From Deltaproteobacteria bacterium UBA6601 (GTDB lineage Bacteria; Myxococcota_A; UBA796; UBA9615), in the NCBI GenBank assembly GCA_002433485.1, contig DJIF01000130.1:1-64000 (forward strand): DNA of 64,000 nucleotides, written 5' to 3'. The notes under the pieces were generated by a model. The model was not told the origin of the DNA and made no database searches. It saw only the letters and a list, made by a program, of their open reading frames with translations. The position numbers and the translations under genes were made by a program. This document shows positions 33,976 to 43,356 of the stretch, one piece after another; the stretch's first letter is position 1, and every line of letters starts with the position of its first letter.

Positions 33976-34743
33976 TCAGGCGTTGGACTCAAACAGGATG
34001 CGCAGACCTTCCAGAGTAAGATCGTCAACCACTTTATCAATGGTCGCGCTCTCTGCTGCGATGACCGTGGCCAGACCGCCGGTGGCGAGCACCTCTGGAG
34101 TGCCCTGCGAGTCGAGCTCCTCGAGAATCCGCCGAACTAGCCCGTCCACAAGACTCACGTAGCCGAAGAATAGGCCCGACTGCATAGAGTGAATAGTATT
34201 TTTGCCGATAACCGTACGGGGGCGGGCGATCTCGACCCGAGGCAGTTTGCTGGTGCGTCGCGTGAGTGCTTCCGCCGAAATCTGGAAGCCCGGAGCGATG
34301 ATTCCTCCCAGGTACTCGCCTTTTTGACTTACACAGTCGAAGGTCGTCGCCGTCCCAAAGTCCACCACCACGCAGGCCTTCCTGACTCGCTGAAAGGCCG
34401 CTACAGCGTTAACGATACGGTCCGCGCCCACCTCGCGGGGATTATCGGCGAGGATCGGCAGGCCGGTTCGAATTCCGGGACCCACTACCAGAGGAGTCAC
34501 AGAGAAGAACCGCTCACAGGTCTGCTGCAGTGCGCGCAGTTGGTCGGGAACTACACAGGAGATGATCGCGCCGGTTGGGCGCCCTTCAAGCTGGCTGTTA
34601 CGAAACAGATCCAGAAACAGCACCCCCAGTTCGTCCGAGGTGCGACCTGTGATAGTTCGTAGCCGATAGCGATGCAGCAGCTTTGGTCCGCGCCAGACCC
34701 CAAGCACGATGTTGGTGTTGCCAACGTCAATGACCAGCAGCAT
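33976..34743 (-). CDS. coaX: type III pantothenate kinase CoaX
   Basis: First step of CoA synthesis. 255 residues; the N-terminal phosphate motif DVGNTNIVLG, the family segments GADRIVNAVAA and DFGTATTFD, and ATGGLA near the C-terminus (ASKHA fold). It overlaps birA by 1 base. The same window encodes CoaBC (54111-57932), which uses its product. Confidence 0.95.
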   Translation of the reverse strand: MLLVIDVGNTNIVLGVWRGPKLLHRYRLRTITGRTSDELGVLFLDLFRNSQLEGRPTGAIISCVVPDQLRALQQTCERFFSVTPLVVGPGIRTGLPILADNPREVGADRIVNAVAAFQRVRKACVVVDFGTATTFDCVSQKGEYLGGIIAPGFQISAEALTRRTSKLPRVEIARPRTVIGKNTIHSMQSGLFFGYVSLVDGLVRRILEELDSQGTPEVLATGGLATVIAAESATIDKVVDDLTLEGLRILFESNA

Positions 34744-35528
34744 CAGAGGCTCCCGAGATGAACATCGCCCGCCACCACAGCGTGACGTGTGCCCTTTCCG
34801 TCTAGCACTTCCAGGGCACCGCTGTCCTGTACTCCTACCACCTTCACCGCCTGTGGATGGCCTTTGCGCTCAATGACAACCTCTCGGCCCAGCATCGGCT
34901 CAATGGCCGTCCGATAGCAGTGCATCAGCCGTTCCGGCCCATCCAGGATCAGTCGGTCCTCATGATCAAGGAAACGCTCAAGGATTCTATTGAAGAGAGC
35001 GCCCCGGGCTAGCTGCTCTGGCATATCGCCGCGCAGTTCTTCGCGCAGCGATGTGGCTTGATGAATCAGCTCCTCTGGCCAGCCTCCCGGGGGTGCGCGC
35101 AAATTCATGCCCAAGCCTACTACCAGAGCATCGCGCAGAGGCTGCCCCCCATCGCTCCGCTCGCATAAGATTCCACCGAGCTTGCGATCACCGAAGTAGA
35201 GGTCGTTGGGCCACTTTAACCAGGCTCCTGCAAGCTCCCCTTGGATAGCTTCAAGGCTTGCGACCCCGGCGAGCAGCGTCCAGCGGACCGCCTCTGCAGC
35301 AGCGACCGGTGGGCGCCTCAATATTGAGAATGTGAGACCGCAGCCTCCCGGTGCAATCCAGGAACGGCCTTGTCGACCCCGGCCTCTGGTCTGGCGATCG
35401 GCGAGCAGCACCAGGCCCTCTTCTGTGCCTTGCTCGGCCTCCTCCAGCAGAGCGCTATTGGTCGAGGCCACTGACTCTTCGTGACGTAACCTCAGGCGCC
35501 GCTGCAGGCGCTCCGTGAGGGCGATCAC
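34743..35528 (-). CDS. birA: biotin-[acetyl-CoA-carboxylase] ligase (monofunctional)
   Basis: Attaches biotin to the carboxyl carrier protein of acetyl-CoA carboxylase. 261 residues from a GTG. It starts directly with the catalytic domain and lacks the N-terminal DNA-binding helix-turn-helix, so it is probably not a repressor (group I). The biotin/ATP loop GRGRQGRSW, LKWPNDLYF and KLGGIL are intact. The small C-terminal SH3-like domain covers about 215-261. It overlaps nadC by 4 bases. Confidence 0.94.
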   Translation of the reverse strand: MIALTERLQRRLRLRHEESVASTNSALLEEAEQGTEEGLVLLADRQTRGRGRQGRSWIAPGGCGLTFSILRRPPVAAAEAVRWTLLAGVASLEAIQGELAGAWLKWPNDLYFGDRKLGGILCERSDGGQPLRDALVVGLGMNLRAPPGGWPEELIHQATSLREELRGDMPEQLARGALFNRILERFLDHEDRLILDGPERLMHCYRTAIEPMLGREVVIERKGHPQAVKVVGVQDSGALEVLDGKGTRHAVVAGDVHLGSL

Positions 35529-36391
35529 AGCGCTTCTATCTGGAGTGAAAGGTCTACAGCACGACTCTGGTGGGTTATGGCGCCACAGGAGATGACGTCG
35601 ACACCGGTCTCGGCGATGGCCGCTACGGTCTCAAGCGAGACCCCACCACTGGCTTCCAGGAGCACGCCTGGCGCTTCGCGGCGCAGAGTTTCGACCATGT
35701 TGCGCAGTTCCTCTACGCTGAAATTGTCGAGCAGTAAGGCTCCAGCCCCGGCTTCGGCAGCCTCTATGGCCTGCTTTAAGCTTTCGACCTCAACTTGAAT
35801 CCTTAGCAGGTGGTGGCCATGTCGCTGGGCCCTGCGCACCGCTTCGGCGATGCCGCCTGCTGCAGCGATATGATTGTCTTTAATCATAAGTCCATCATCG
35901 AGCCCAAAGCGGTGATTTCGCGCGCCACCGACCCGGACCGCGTATTTTTCCAGGTGCCGCAATCCTGGCGTCGTTTTACGTGTGTCGACCAGCCGGGCTG
36001 AAGCCTCGGGCCCAACCCGTGAGCAGAACTCACGGCAGAGAGTGGCAATTCCCGACATTCGCTGAGCAAAATTCAGGGCGACCCGTTCAGCAGTCAAAAT
36101 GCTTGCCAGGCTTCCACTGACGCGGGCGACTGGCTGGCGCGGGCCCTTGCAGGTGCTGCCTTCTTCCATCAGCCCGGTGAAGCTGAGCTTAGGGTCGACT
36201 TGCGAGAACACTTCGCGCATCACTGGCAGACCACAGAGCACCAGCGGCTCTCGAGCCAGGATTTGCGCTGTGCCCTCTCGCGCTTTGTCCACTACCGAGT
36301 TGGTAGTGATGTCACCACTGCCTACGTCCTCAGTTAGCGCTCGCGCTACCGTTTCGCGGTAGGCGCTGCTATGGAGCGGCGCTGGTTTCAC
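35525..36391 (-). CDS. nadC: quinolinate phosphoribosyltransferase NadC
   Basis: Converts quinolinate and PRPP to nicotinate mononucleotide in de novo NAD synthesis. 288 residues from a GTG. The active-site run includes DTRKTTPGLRHLEKYAV, GGARNHR and MIKDNH, with the C-terminal LLDNF and EASGG. It starts 11 bases after the pseudo-receiver gene and overlaps birA. Confidence 0.95.
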   Translation of the reverse strand: MKPAPLHSSAYRETVARALTEDVGSGDITTNSVVDKAREGTAQILAREPLVLCGLPVMREVFSQVDPKLSFTGLMEEGSTCKGPRQPVARVSGSLASILTAERVALNFAQRMSGIATLCREFCSRVGPEASARLVDTRKTTPGLRHLEKYAVRVGGARNHRFGLDDGLMIKDNHIAAAGGIAEAVRRAQRHGHHLLRIQVEVESLKQAIEAAEAGAGALLLDNFSVEELRNMVETLRREAPGVLLEASGGVSLETVAAIAETGVDVISCGAITHQSRAVDLSLQIEAL

Positions 36392-36402
36392 GGGTTCCGT
36401 CC

Positions 36403-37269
36403 TCAGGTCGGTTCATCAGTCGACTTGCCCCGCCCGGCGGCGACCTCAGCCAGGCTCTCGCGCAGGGTCGAACGGATAATCGAGCGGAGCTCATTGCGAA
36501 AGTCACTGCCCTCGGCGGTGAGTTCGCGCAGGTGGTCGCGCACCATGTCTTGCAGGGTGTGGGGAGTGCCCGAAACCTGTCCTGAGTCACCGTCATTGGG
36601 CGGTAGGAATGCATCTTCAAAATCGGAGGCGGGAAGGGATGCGATCATCACCGAGCTCTCGGCGTGGGAGGCCTGACCGGACTCGGCATCAACCTCCTCA
36701 AAATCGCCCTGTTCACGCACCGCCTCCATCTCTGCGGTGTCCGCCGGGCGGATGCTCAAGCTGTCCAGCACCCCGACGTCATCGCCCATGTCTTCGCCAA
36801 AGGACAGGCTGCCATCTCCCAGGGATTCATCGCCAACGCTGTCATCGAGCCCAGCCTGGTCAAACTCAAGCGTGGGTCGCGGTCGATTGAAGGCCTCGGA
36901 ATTGATGACGTCGCGCAGCTGCTCTACCAGTTCAAGGCCCTGAAATGGACGCTCGGCCGTGGCATCGGCGCCAGCGCGCAGGGACTGCTCTTCAGCACCA
37001 TCATCCCCGTGGCGATGGATGAGCGTGACTACAGGGGGGAACTCTCGTTCTTCTTTGAGGCGCCTGCAAAGCTCCTGCCCGGTGATTCCGGGCAGGTCGA
37101 CCTCGGCGATCACCAGTCTTGGCCATTGGTTATTGCAGTGCTCTAGGGCAGCTTCCCCATTAGCAACACTGACCACATCGGTGATGGCAATCCCCTCTAG
37201 GGAGCCTCGCACCTGTTGAACAAGACCGGGGTCAGGGCTTACCACTAAAACCCGGTTACTTAACGTCAT
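36403..37269 (-). CDS. degenerate response-regulator receiver (pseudo-receiver) protein
   Basis: 288 residues. The N-terminal 120 have a CheY-like pattern, but the key residues are changed. The acidic pair after beta-1 is VVSPDP, the phospho-acceptor position reads IAEVDLPG (Glu for Asp), and the beta-5 Lys is ERPF (Arg for Lys). It is unlikely to be phosphorylated normally and may mimic the active state. An acidic, low-complexity middle (125-235) is followed by a helical C-terminal segment (about 240-280). Pseudo-receivers with long tails are frequent in myxobacteria. First gene of the nadC-birA-coaX unit; no kinase is nearby. Confidence 0.75.
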   Translation of the reverse strand: MTLSNRVLVVSPDPGLVQQVRGSLEGIAITDVVSVANGEAALEHCNNQWPRLVIAEVDLPGITGQELCRRLKEEREFPPVVTLIHRHGDDGAEEQSLRAGADATAERPFQGLELVEQLRDVINSEAFNRPRPTLEFDQAGLDDSVGDESLGDGSLSFGEDMGDDVGVLDSLSIRPADTAEMEAVREQGDFEEVDAESGQASHAESSVMIASLPASDFEDAFLPPNDGDSGQVSGTPHTLQDMVRDHLRELTAEGSDFRNELRSIIRSTLRESLAEVAAGRGKSTDEPT

Positions 37270-37373
37270 CCCTGCGTCTCCATCTTGAGCGGGTCAATAT
37301 TATCAGTCAGTGGGGCTGTGCGCATCCAGGTCGGCTGGTGGACGCGACGCAGTCAATCCACTACAAGGGAGCA

Positions 37374-38756
37374 ATGCAGGAGCCCATTGGCCGCGAGGAA
37401 TTATTCTCCTACTTTGCCGACTCGGTGGTGCCCGAGGAGCAGCGGCGCGTAGGTCTGGAATGGGAAAAGGAAGCTGTGAATCTGGCTGGGCAGCGGCTCC
37501 CGTTCGATGGCGACCGCGGGATTGAAGCCTTGCTAAAGGGCCTTGTAGAAGACTTCGGTTGGGCGCCTGGCTATGAGCAGGATCGGCTGGTTTCACTGCG
37601 GCGAGATGGCGAGGCGCTAACTCTGGAGCCCGGCTCCCAACTGGAATTCGCCAGCGCACCGCGGCGGCGCCTGGTTGATCTGGAAATCGACCTTCGGCGG
37701 CATCTGACCGAACTGCAGCAGGTTACTTCCGAATGGGAGGTGCGCTTTCTTTCGACGGCCTTCAGCCCGCTCCAGGACTGCGAAGACATCAAACTTGTGC
37801 CGAAGCAGCGGTATCAGATTATGGACGACTACCTTCGCCCTCGTGGTGCGCTCGCGCACGAGATGATGCGGGGTAGCACTTCGGTTCAGGTGGCCTTTGA
37901 TTATCACTCGTTGAGCGATTGTGCTCACAAGTTGGAGGCGGCCCTGCAGTTGAGTCCCGTGGTCACCGCGCTGCTCGCTAACTCACCGCTGCGACAGGGA
38001 CAGCCCAATGGCTTCCTTAGCTACCGAAGCCGCTGCTGGCAGCTCACTGACCCCGAGCGCACCGGCTTGTTGGCTGGTCTCGGCACCAACGAATACACCG
38101 CTGAGGCCTATCTGGACTGGGCGCTCAAGGTGCCGATGATGTTTATGAAGGTGGATGGCCAGATGGTTGCTGCCAAGGGACTCAGCTTTGGCCGCTGGCT
38201 GGTGGACGGGCTTGAAGGACGCTTCCCCTCCATGGCCGACTTCGAACTGCACCTGACCTCTCTGTTCCCTGAGGTTCGTCTCAAGAGCTATATCGAGCTC
38301 CGTGGAGCCGACAACGGAACTCTGGAGCGGATCCTGGCTGTGGCGGCCTTGTGGAAGGGCCTCCTCTATGATCGCTTCGCTCTCGGAGACTCTCGTGAGC
38401 TGGGCGCTGAGCTCGCTGCAGGTGTCGGTTCCGCTGGCGGTGACGCAGCTATGGCGGTGGCAATTCGAGACGGCCTAAAGGGTAAAGTTGGCGGCAGGAG
38501 CTTGCAGTTGTGGGCAGCAGAACTCCTTGATATCGCAGCCGAAGGCCTCATCCACCAAGCCCCCGATGGCCCAGCTGAGCTTGCCTATCTGGCACCGCTG
38601 CAGGAACTGGTCGACTCGGGGCGTTGTCCGGCCTCTTTGTTATTGGACAGTGGCGTCGCTTCCATGGCCCCCGACGAGCTGCTCTCTGCGATCGCTTACC
38701 CACCGGTCCAAGAAATTCCGGCAGTCTCGCCGGAGGCGGGCATGGTCACTTCATAG
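37374..38756 (+). CDS. gshA: glutamate-cysteine ligase (GCS2 family)
   Basis: First step of glutathione synthesis, joining glutamate and cysteine with ATP. 460 residues from ATG 37374 with AAGGGAG 4 bases upstream; GTG 37338 would add 12 residues. It has the plant/alphaproteobacterial-type signature: GLEWEKEAVN near the N-terminus, LEPGSQLEFAS, MMRGSTSVQVAFDY and YIELRGAD. gshB is not in the window. The 3' end overlaps the converging rlmB by 11 bases. Confidence 0.9.
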   Translation: MQEPIGREELFSYFADSVVPEEQRRVGLEWEKEAVNLAGQRLPFDGDRGIEALLKGLVEDFGWAPGYEQDRLVSLRRDGEALTLEPGSQLEFASAPRRRLVDLEIDLRRHLTELQQVTSEWEVRFLSTAFSPLQDCEDIKLVPKQRYQIMDDYLRPRGALAHEMMRGSTSVQVAFDYHSLSDCAHKLEAALQLSPVVTALLANSPLRQGQPNGFLSYRSRCWQLTDPERTGLLAGLGTNEYTAEAYLDWALKVPMMFMKVDGQMVAAKGLSFGRWLVDGLEGRFPSMADFELHLTSLFPEVRLKSYIELRGADNGTLERILAVAALWKGLLYDRFALGDSRELGAELAAGVGSAGGDAAMAVAIRDGLKGKVGGRSLQLWAAELLDIAAEGLIHQAPDGPAELAYLAPLQELVDSGRCPASLLLDSGVASMAPDELLSAIAYPPVQEIPAVSPEAGMVTS

Positions 38757-39627
38757 TTTGTTGGCGCAACCGCTCAAACAGGAGGATTCCAGTGGCAACT
38801 GAGACGTTAAGGCTGGTAACTACTTCTCCTTGAATGGGAATGCTGAGCAGCTCCTCACAGCCCTCCTTGAGTTTTGCGCTGACTCCCCTGTCTTCGCCAC
38901 CCATCACCAGGGCGATAGCACCGCAGAGGTTGGCCTCGAAATATGGGCGGTTACCGGATGCCTCGGCGGCTAGAACGCGGATCGCGCGGCGGCGCAGCTG
39001 AGCCAGTACGCTGGTCATGCTCTCGCGCACCACCGGTACCTGCTCCGCCGCACCCATCGCGATGCGCTGGGCCGTCGCTGACAGCGGCGCCCCGCGACGG
39101 GTGGGGACTACGATTGCATCTACTCCTGCGCAGGCCGCGCTGCGAAGCACGGCTCCCAGGTTCTGCTCGTATTGAACCTGATCGAGAATGAGTAAGAAGG
39201 GCTCGCGTTGCTCTTTGTCCAACCGGTCCAGGACTTCCGTCAGAGTTTGCTTTGGCAGGGCTTCAGCAAAACCAATGATGCCGTTGTGCACTGCGGTCAT
39301 GGAGACCTCGTCGAGCTGTTCGCGAGGTAGCTTTTTGAGCGTAGTTCCGTATTCCTGGCTCAGTGACTCGATGGCCTGCAGCTTGGGACATGGTCGGGCG
39401 CCTTCGTCCAACCAGATCTCGCGTACTCGTCGTGAACGCCGCAGCGAGGCAAGAACCAGATTCCGCCCCTCCAGTTGGTCCGGATATCGCTTGCTGCCGC
39501 CTCGGGTTCTAGCGGGCTTTGAGCCCCTCCTGCCAGCGTTGTTCCTGCGAGGTACGGACTTCTTCGCCTTGCGCCTCTGGTCTCTGCTATGACCGCGCCG
39601 GCCGCTGCTATGGTCGTCGCTGGCCAA
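38746..39627 (-). CDS. rlmB: RlmB-type rRNA 2'-O-methyltransferase (SpoU family)
   Basis: 293 residues. A very basic, disordered N-terminal extension (about 1-48) precedes the substrate-binding domain (LEGRNLVLASLRRS onward). The trefoil-knot SPOUT methyltransferase has LDQVQYEQNLGAVLRSA, VMGGEDRGVS and IPIQGEVVTSLNVSVATGI, the three SpoU motifs. Likely methylates G2251 of 23S rRNA. The first possible start is a TTG. The PIN-PhoH gene lies 19 bases downstream of it on the map and upstream in transcription. Confidence 0.9.
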   Translation of the reverse strand: MASDDHSSGRRGHSRDQRRKAKKSVPRRNNAGRRGSKPARTRGGSKRYPDQLEGRNLVLASLRRSRRVREIWLDEGARPCPKLQAIESLSQEYGTTLKKLPREQLDEVSMTAVHNGIIGFAEALPKQTLTEVLDRLDKEQREPFLLILDQVQYEQNLGAVLRSAACAGVDAIVVPTRRGAPLSATAQRIAMGAAEQVPVVRESMTSVLAQLRRRAIRVLAAEASGNRPYFEANLCGAIALVMGGEDRGVSAKLKEGCEELLSIPIQGEVVTSLNVSVATGILLFERLRQQTMK

Positions 39628-39646
39628 AGACCCGCCCTATTTCTTC

Positions 39647-41059
39647 CTAGAGCAGGTTCGCTGCAAGTTCGGCCAACTCAGAACGCTCACCCTTGTTCAG
39701 AGTGATGTGGCCTGTAAGCCCGGAACCGCGAAAGTGTTCTACGACAAAGACCAGCCCATTTGAGGTGGAGTCCACGTAGGGGTTGTCAATCTGATACGGG
39801 TCGCCGGTCGCGATGATCTTGGTGCCCTCTCCAGCTCGCGAGATAATCGTCTTGATCTCGTGCGGGGTGAGGTTCTGAGCCTCATCGATGACCAGGTACT
39901 GGTGAGGAATGGAGCGCCCACGGATATAGGTGAGCGGCTCAATCTCTAACAGCCCTTCGTCAATCAGCTCTTGGTAACCCCTGCTTTTGGCCCCTCGGTC
40001 TTGGCTGCGGGAGTCGAGAATGAACTCGACATTGTCGTAAACAGGCTTCATCCAAGGGTTTAACTTCTCTTCAATATCTCCTGGTAGATACCCGATGTCT
40101 CGGCCGAGAGGGAATATGGGTCTGGAGACTAGAAGCCGATGGTAGCTGCGCTCGTCAGCGCACTTCTGCAGACCCGCTGCTATAGCCAGCAGGGTCTTGC
40201 CTGTACCCGCCTTGCCAAGCAGGGTCACCATCTTGATGTGGTCGTCCAGGAGCAGGTCCAGGGCGAAGCACTGCTCTTTGTTGCGCGGGAAGATTCCCCA
40301 GACCCCTTCCTTGATCCTCTTGACCAACTGAATGGACTTTCCGTCCGCGCCAATTCTGGCCAGCACGGTCTGCTGACTGCGATCTTTGTTTCGCAGTACC
40401 AGGCATTCGTTAGGGGAGAAACCATCGCCGTCGAAGGGCATGCTCTCACTGTGAAACAACTCTTCCAGTTGCTCAGCGCTTAGTGAAACCTCTTCCTGGC
40501 CAGCGTATTGTTCTTCTACCAGGACCTTGCCGTGGGCATAGTCTTCAGAGCGAATCCCCAGGGCGTCCGCCTTGATTCTCATGTTGGTGTCTTTAGAGAC
40601 CAGCACTACCTGTTGTGCGTCGTGGGCCTGACGGCGCAGATCACGGGCTACGGCCAGGATCAGGTTGTCTGCATGGTGCCTCTTGTCGGCCCAACTCCAG
40701 TCAACATGTACGCTCTCGCAGAGGTCGATGCGCAGGGAACCTGAGTCGGGAAGTTCTACTCCTCGGCTCAGACAGTCTGCTCCCGAATCCGCTCGTAAGC
40801 CATCGAGATAGCGAGAGAACTGGCGGGCATTGCGGCCAGTCTCGGTCAGTTCCTTCTTGAAGCGGTCCATCTCTTCAATGACCGTGATCGGCAGCACCAC
40901 TTCGTGCTCTTCAAACTTGAACAGCGCATCGGGGTCGTGAAGAAGGACGTTGGTGTCGAGGACGTAGGTCCTGCGGTTGTCGGCGTGGGATCTTTGATCC
41001 ACTGTCTGGCTCCGATCCTGGGCGCTGACCACGCCCTTCGATGACTGTGTTTCGAACAT
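39647..41059 (-). CDS. PIN domain-PhoH ATPase fusion (PhoH2/YlaK type)
   Basis: 470 residues. An N-terminal PIN RNase domain (about 30-170) has YVLDTNVLLHDP, EEMDRFKK, NARQFSRYL and DNLILAVA acidic residues. The C-terminal PhoH ATPase (about 225-470) has GKAGTGKTLLA, FPLGRDIGYLPGDIEEK, VIDEAQNLTPHEIKTI and GDPYQIDNPY. PhoH2 proteins are RNA helicase/RNase enzymes. This is the second PhoH-type gene in the window, distinct from the YbeZ-type one at 28303. Confidence 0.93.
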   Translation of the reverse strand: MFETQSSKGVVSAQDRSQTVDQRSHADNRRTYVLDTNVLLHDPDALFKFEEHEVVLPITVIEEMDRFKKELTETGRNARQFSRYLDGLRADSGADCLSRGVELPDSGSLRIDLCESVHVDWSWADKRHHADNLILAVARDLRRQAHDAQQVVLVSKDTNMRIKADALGIRSEDYAHGKVLVEEQYAGQEEVSLSAEQLEELFHSESMPFDGDGFSPNECLVLRNKDRSQQTVLARIGADGKSIQLVKRIKEGVWGIFPRNKEQCFALDLLLDDHIKMVTLLGKAGTGKTLLAIAAGLQKCADERSYHRLLVSRPIFPLGRDIGYLPGDIEEKLNPWMKPVYDNVEFILDSRSQDRGAKSRGYQELIDEGLLEIEPLTYIRGRSIPHQYLVIDEAQNLTPHEIKTIISRAGEGTKIIATGDPYQIDNPYVDSTSNGLVFVVEHFRGSGLTGHITLNKGERSELAELAANLL

Positions 41060-41148
41060 ATTGCGGACGATCTGAGCCTGACCTGATCGCGGTTCGGATT
41101 ATAGAAACCCGGTCCCCACGGTCAAGGACCTAGCAGCCAATTTCAGGC

Positions 41149-41433
41149 TCACTGTTTGCCTTTGAGGACCCGGTCTCTCAGCTCACGGCCTACCTTGAAT
41201 ACTGGAAGGATCTTGGCCGCCACCTCAATAGGCTCGCCCGTCTTGGGATTTCGCCCGAGATAGGGGGCGTAGTGTTTGGTCTTGAACGAACCGAATCCGC
41301 GTATTTCGATGCGGTCGCCGCGAATAAGTGCATTGGACATGGAAGCGAAGATGGTGGTGACCACCTCTTCAGCATTTTTGCGAGTCAGCCCGGAGCTGGC
41401 GGCGACAGCGTCGATGAGTTGAGACTTGGTCAC
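41149..41433 (-). CDS. HU/IHF family DNA-bending protein
   Basis: 94 residues from GTG 41433 (AGGGAG 7 bases upstream), the exact size of IHF subunits. A longer frame to 41478 has no ribosome site. MTKSQLIDAVA and the arm signature GFGSFKTKHYAPYLGRNPKTGEPI are present. It resembles IHF-beta more than HU by the arm and C-terminus. It follows recJ by 57 bases. Confidence 0.93.
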   Translation of the reverse strand: MTKSQLIDAVAASSGLTRKNAEEVVTTIFASMSNALIRGDRIEIRGFGSFKTKHYAPYLGRNPKTGEPIEVAAKILPVFKVGRELRDRVLKGKQ

Positions 41434-41490
41434 CTTTAATCTCCCTTTGCCTCGAGCACGGTTGTTTAATAAATCCAAACACCTGGAAGG

Positions 41491-43296
41491 TTATTGTTCT
41501 ACCTGAGGCTCGCTCTGGGGGTCAAGGGGTGGCGCCGCCGGGCGGATGTCCTTGAGAAAGAGCTGCAGGCTGGTGCGACCAGCCCAGGTGTTCTCCTGCA
41601 GGTGGAACAGGATGTCGATGGGTCCGTTGAGGTCATCTGGACGCCAACCCAGGCCGAAACCTACCGCCTGTTGGCGCGGGGCGTCGCCGTCGATCAAGCT
41701 CATGCGCAGTCCCTCTTTGGCCAGAGACCGGACCCCAACCGCCTGTACTCGCCGACACATAAACAGGGGTTCTCGATTGCCGATGCCAAAGGGTTCAAGG
41801 CGGCGCAGCGAATCACGGAGATGCCACGAGATGTCGGCCAGGCGCAGTTCTCCATCTACCAAAGTGCTGCCCTCCCAGAGCGCATCGTCGCACTCCGTAA
41901 AGGCTGGTCCAGAGAAGGCCTGCTGTAGCTCGGGGAGACGCTCCACTTTAATGGAGAGACCCGCGGCGGCCCGATGCCCACCAAAGCGCTCCAACATGGA
42001 CCGGTGCCTGTTCAACACGGCGAACAGGTCAATGCCCCTAATGGTGCGACCGCTGCCCGTACCCAGCTGGTCCTTCACCGCAATGATCAAGGCTGGCCGA
42101 TGGAAGTACTGGGCGACCTTGCTGGCCACTACTCCTACCACCCCGGGATGCCACTGGTCGCTCCACAGGACCAGGCCTCGCCGTTCCATGAAGTCGCCTT
42201 GCTCATGGGCCATCCGCAGGATGTCGTCGAAGGTTTCTTTCTGCACCTCCTGCCGCTTACGATTACAGCGGTCCAGGTCCCTGGCGCGGGTCAGCGCTTC
42301 CTGGTGGTCGCGGCAGAGCAGCAGCTCCACCGCGCGAGACGCCTCGTCCAGGCGTCCGGCCGCATTGATCCGTGGCCCGAGTCGGAACCCGAGGTCACTG
42401 GCCTGTGCCTGCTTGTCGGTGCTGATCCCGGCCACCTCCAGGAGAGCTCTGAGACCAGGGCGCAGCCGTCGGTTGATGACCTTCAGACCACTGCGGACCA
42501 GCGCTCGATTGACCCCCTTCAATGGAGCCAGATCGGCCACAGTCCCAAGAGCAACTAGGTCGAGATAAGGTCGGAGGTCTGGCTCTGGACGACTGGTAAA
42601 ACGACCGAGATCGCGCAATCGAGAGCGGATGGCGATGCACAACATAAAGGCGACGCCTACTGCGGCCAACTCCAGATATGGATTCTCTGCACCATCGCGC
42701 TGGGGGTTCAGCAGCGCGGTGGCTGCGGGCAATTCATCTGGCAGCTTGTGGTGGTCGACCACCACGGTATCGACGCCCAGTTCGCGGCCTCTGGCGATGG
42801 CTTCATTGGCCGAAGTGCCGTTGTCGCAGGTGATCACGAGGGTTGCGCCCTGCGCAGCAAGGCGCTCCATGGTCGCGGTTTGGATGCCATAACCGTCGCG
42901 TTCCCGGTGGGGCGCATACCACTCGACCTTGCCGCCAATCTCGGTCAGGAATTCAACCAGCAGTGCCGTGGAAGTGCAGCCGTCTACATCGTAGTCACCG
43001 TGCACCCAGATGCTCTCTTGTGCTTCAAGAGCGGCCAGGATGCGGTTGGTGGCGAGTTCCATGTCTACCATCTGGCGCGGGTCTGGGAGGTCGCGCAGGC
43101 TGGCGTTGAGCCAGGTGGAAGCGGCGGTCGCACTATGGATGCCACGTTGGGGCAGCAGTGCCGCCAACAGCGGCGGAAGATCGAGGGCCTTGGCGAGCGA
43201 CTGGGTCAAGCCCGCATCGGACTCGCGCAGGCGCCATTGACGCTCTGCTCGAGCCACCGCAGGAACCGGTGTAGTAAATCTGGACTCAGCGCGCAC
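41491..43296 (-). CDS. recJ: single-stranded DNA exonuclease RecJ
   Basis: 5'-3' ssDNA exonuclease of mismatch and recombination repair. 601 residues from a GTG. DHH-family motifs are HGDYDVDGCTSTALL, TCDNGTSA, VVVDHHKLP, GPRINAAGRL and the DHHA1 GSGRTIRG. The C-terminal OB domain has FGIGNREPLF. It lies between secF and the IHF-type gene; recJ next to secDF is a recurrent order in deltaproteobacteria. Confidence 0.95.
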   Translation of the reverse strand: MRAESRFTTPVPAVARAERQWRLRESDAGLTQSLAKALDLPPLLAALLPQRGIHSATAASTWLNASLRDLPDPRQMVDMELATNRILAALEAQESIWVHGDYDVDGCTSTALLVEFLTEIGGKVEWYAPHRERDGYGIQTATMERLAAQGATLVITCDNGTSANEAIARGRELGVDTVVVDHHKLPDELPAATALLNPQRDGAENPYLELAAVGVAFMLCIAIRSRLRDLGRFTSRPEPDLRPYLDLVALGTVADLAPLKGVNRALVRSGLKVINRRLRPGLRALLEVAGISTDKQAQASDLGFRLGPRINAAGRLDEASRAVELLLCRDHQEALTRARDLDRCNRKRQEVQKETFDDILRMAHEQGDFMERRGLVLWSDQWHPGVVGVVASKVAQYFHRPALIIAVKDQLGTGSGRTIRGIDLFAVLNRHRSMLERFGGHRAAAGLSIKVERLPELQQAFSGPAFTECDDALWEGSTLVDGELRLADISWHLRDSLRRLEPFGIGNREPLFMCRRVQAVGVRSLAKEGLRMSLIDGDAPRQQAVGFGLGWRPDDLNGPIDILFHLQENTWAGRTSLQLFLKDIRPAAPPLDPQSEPQVEQ

Positions 43297-43356
43297 CTAG
43301 TCCGTCAAGCCCTGAGTGATGCGGATGAAGCAGAGACCACCACGCGATTTCCGTCC

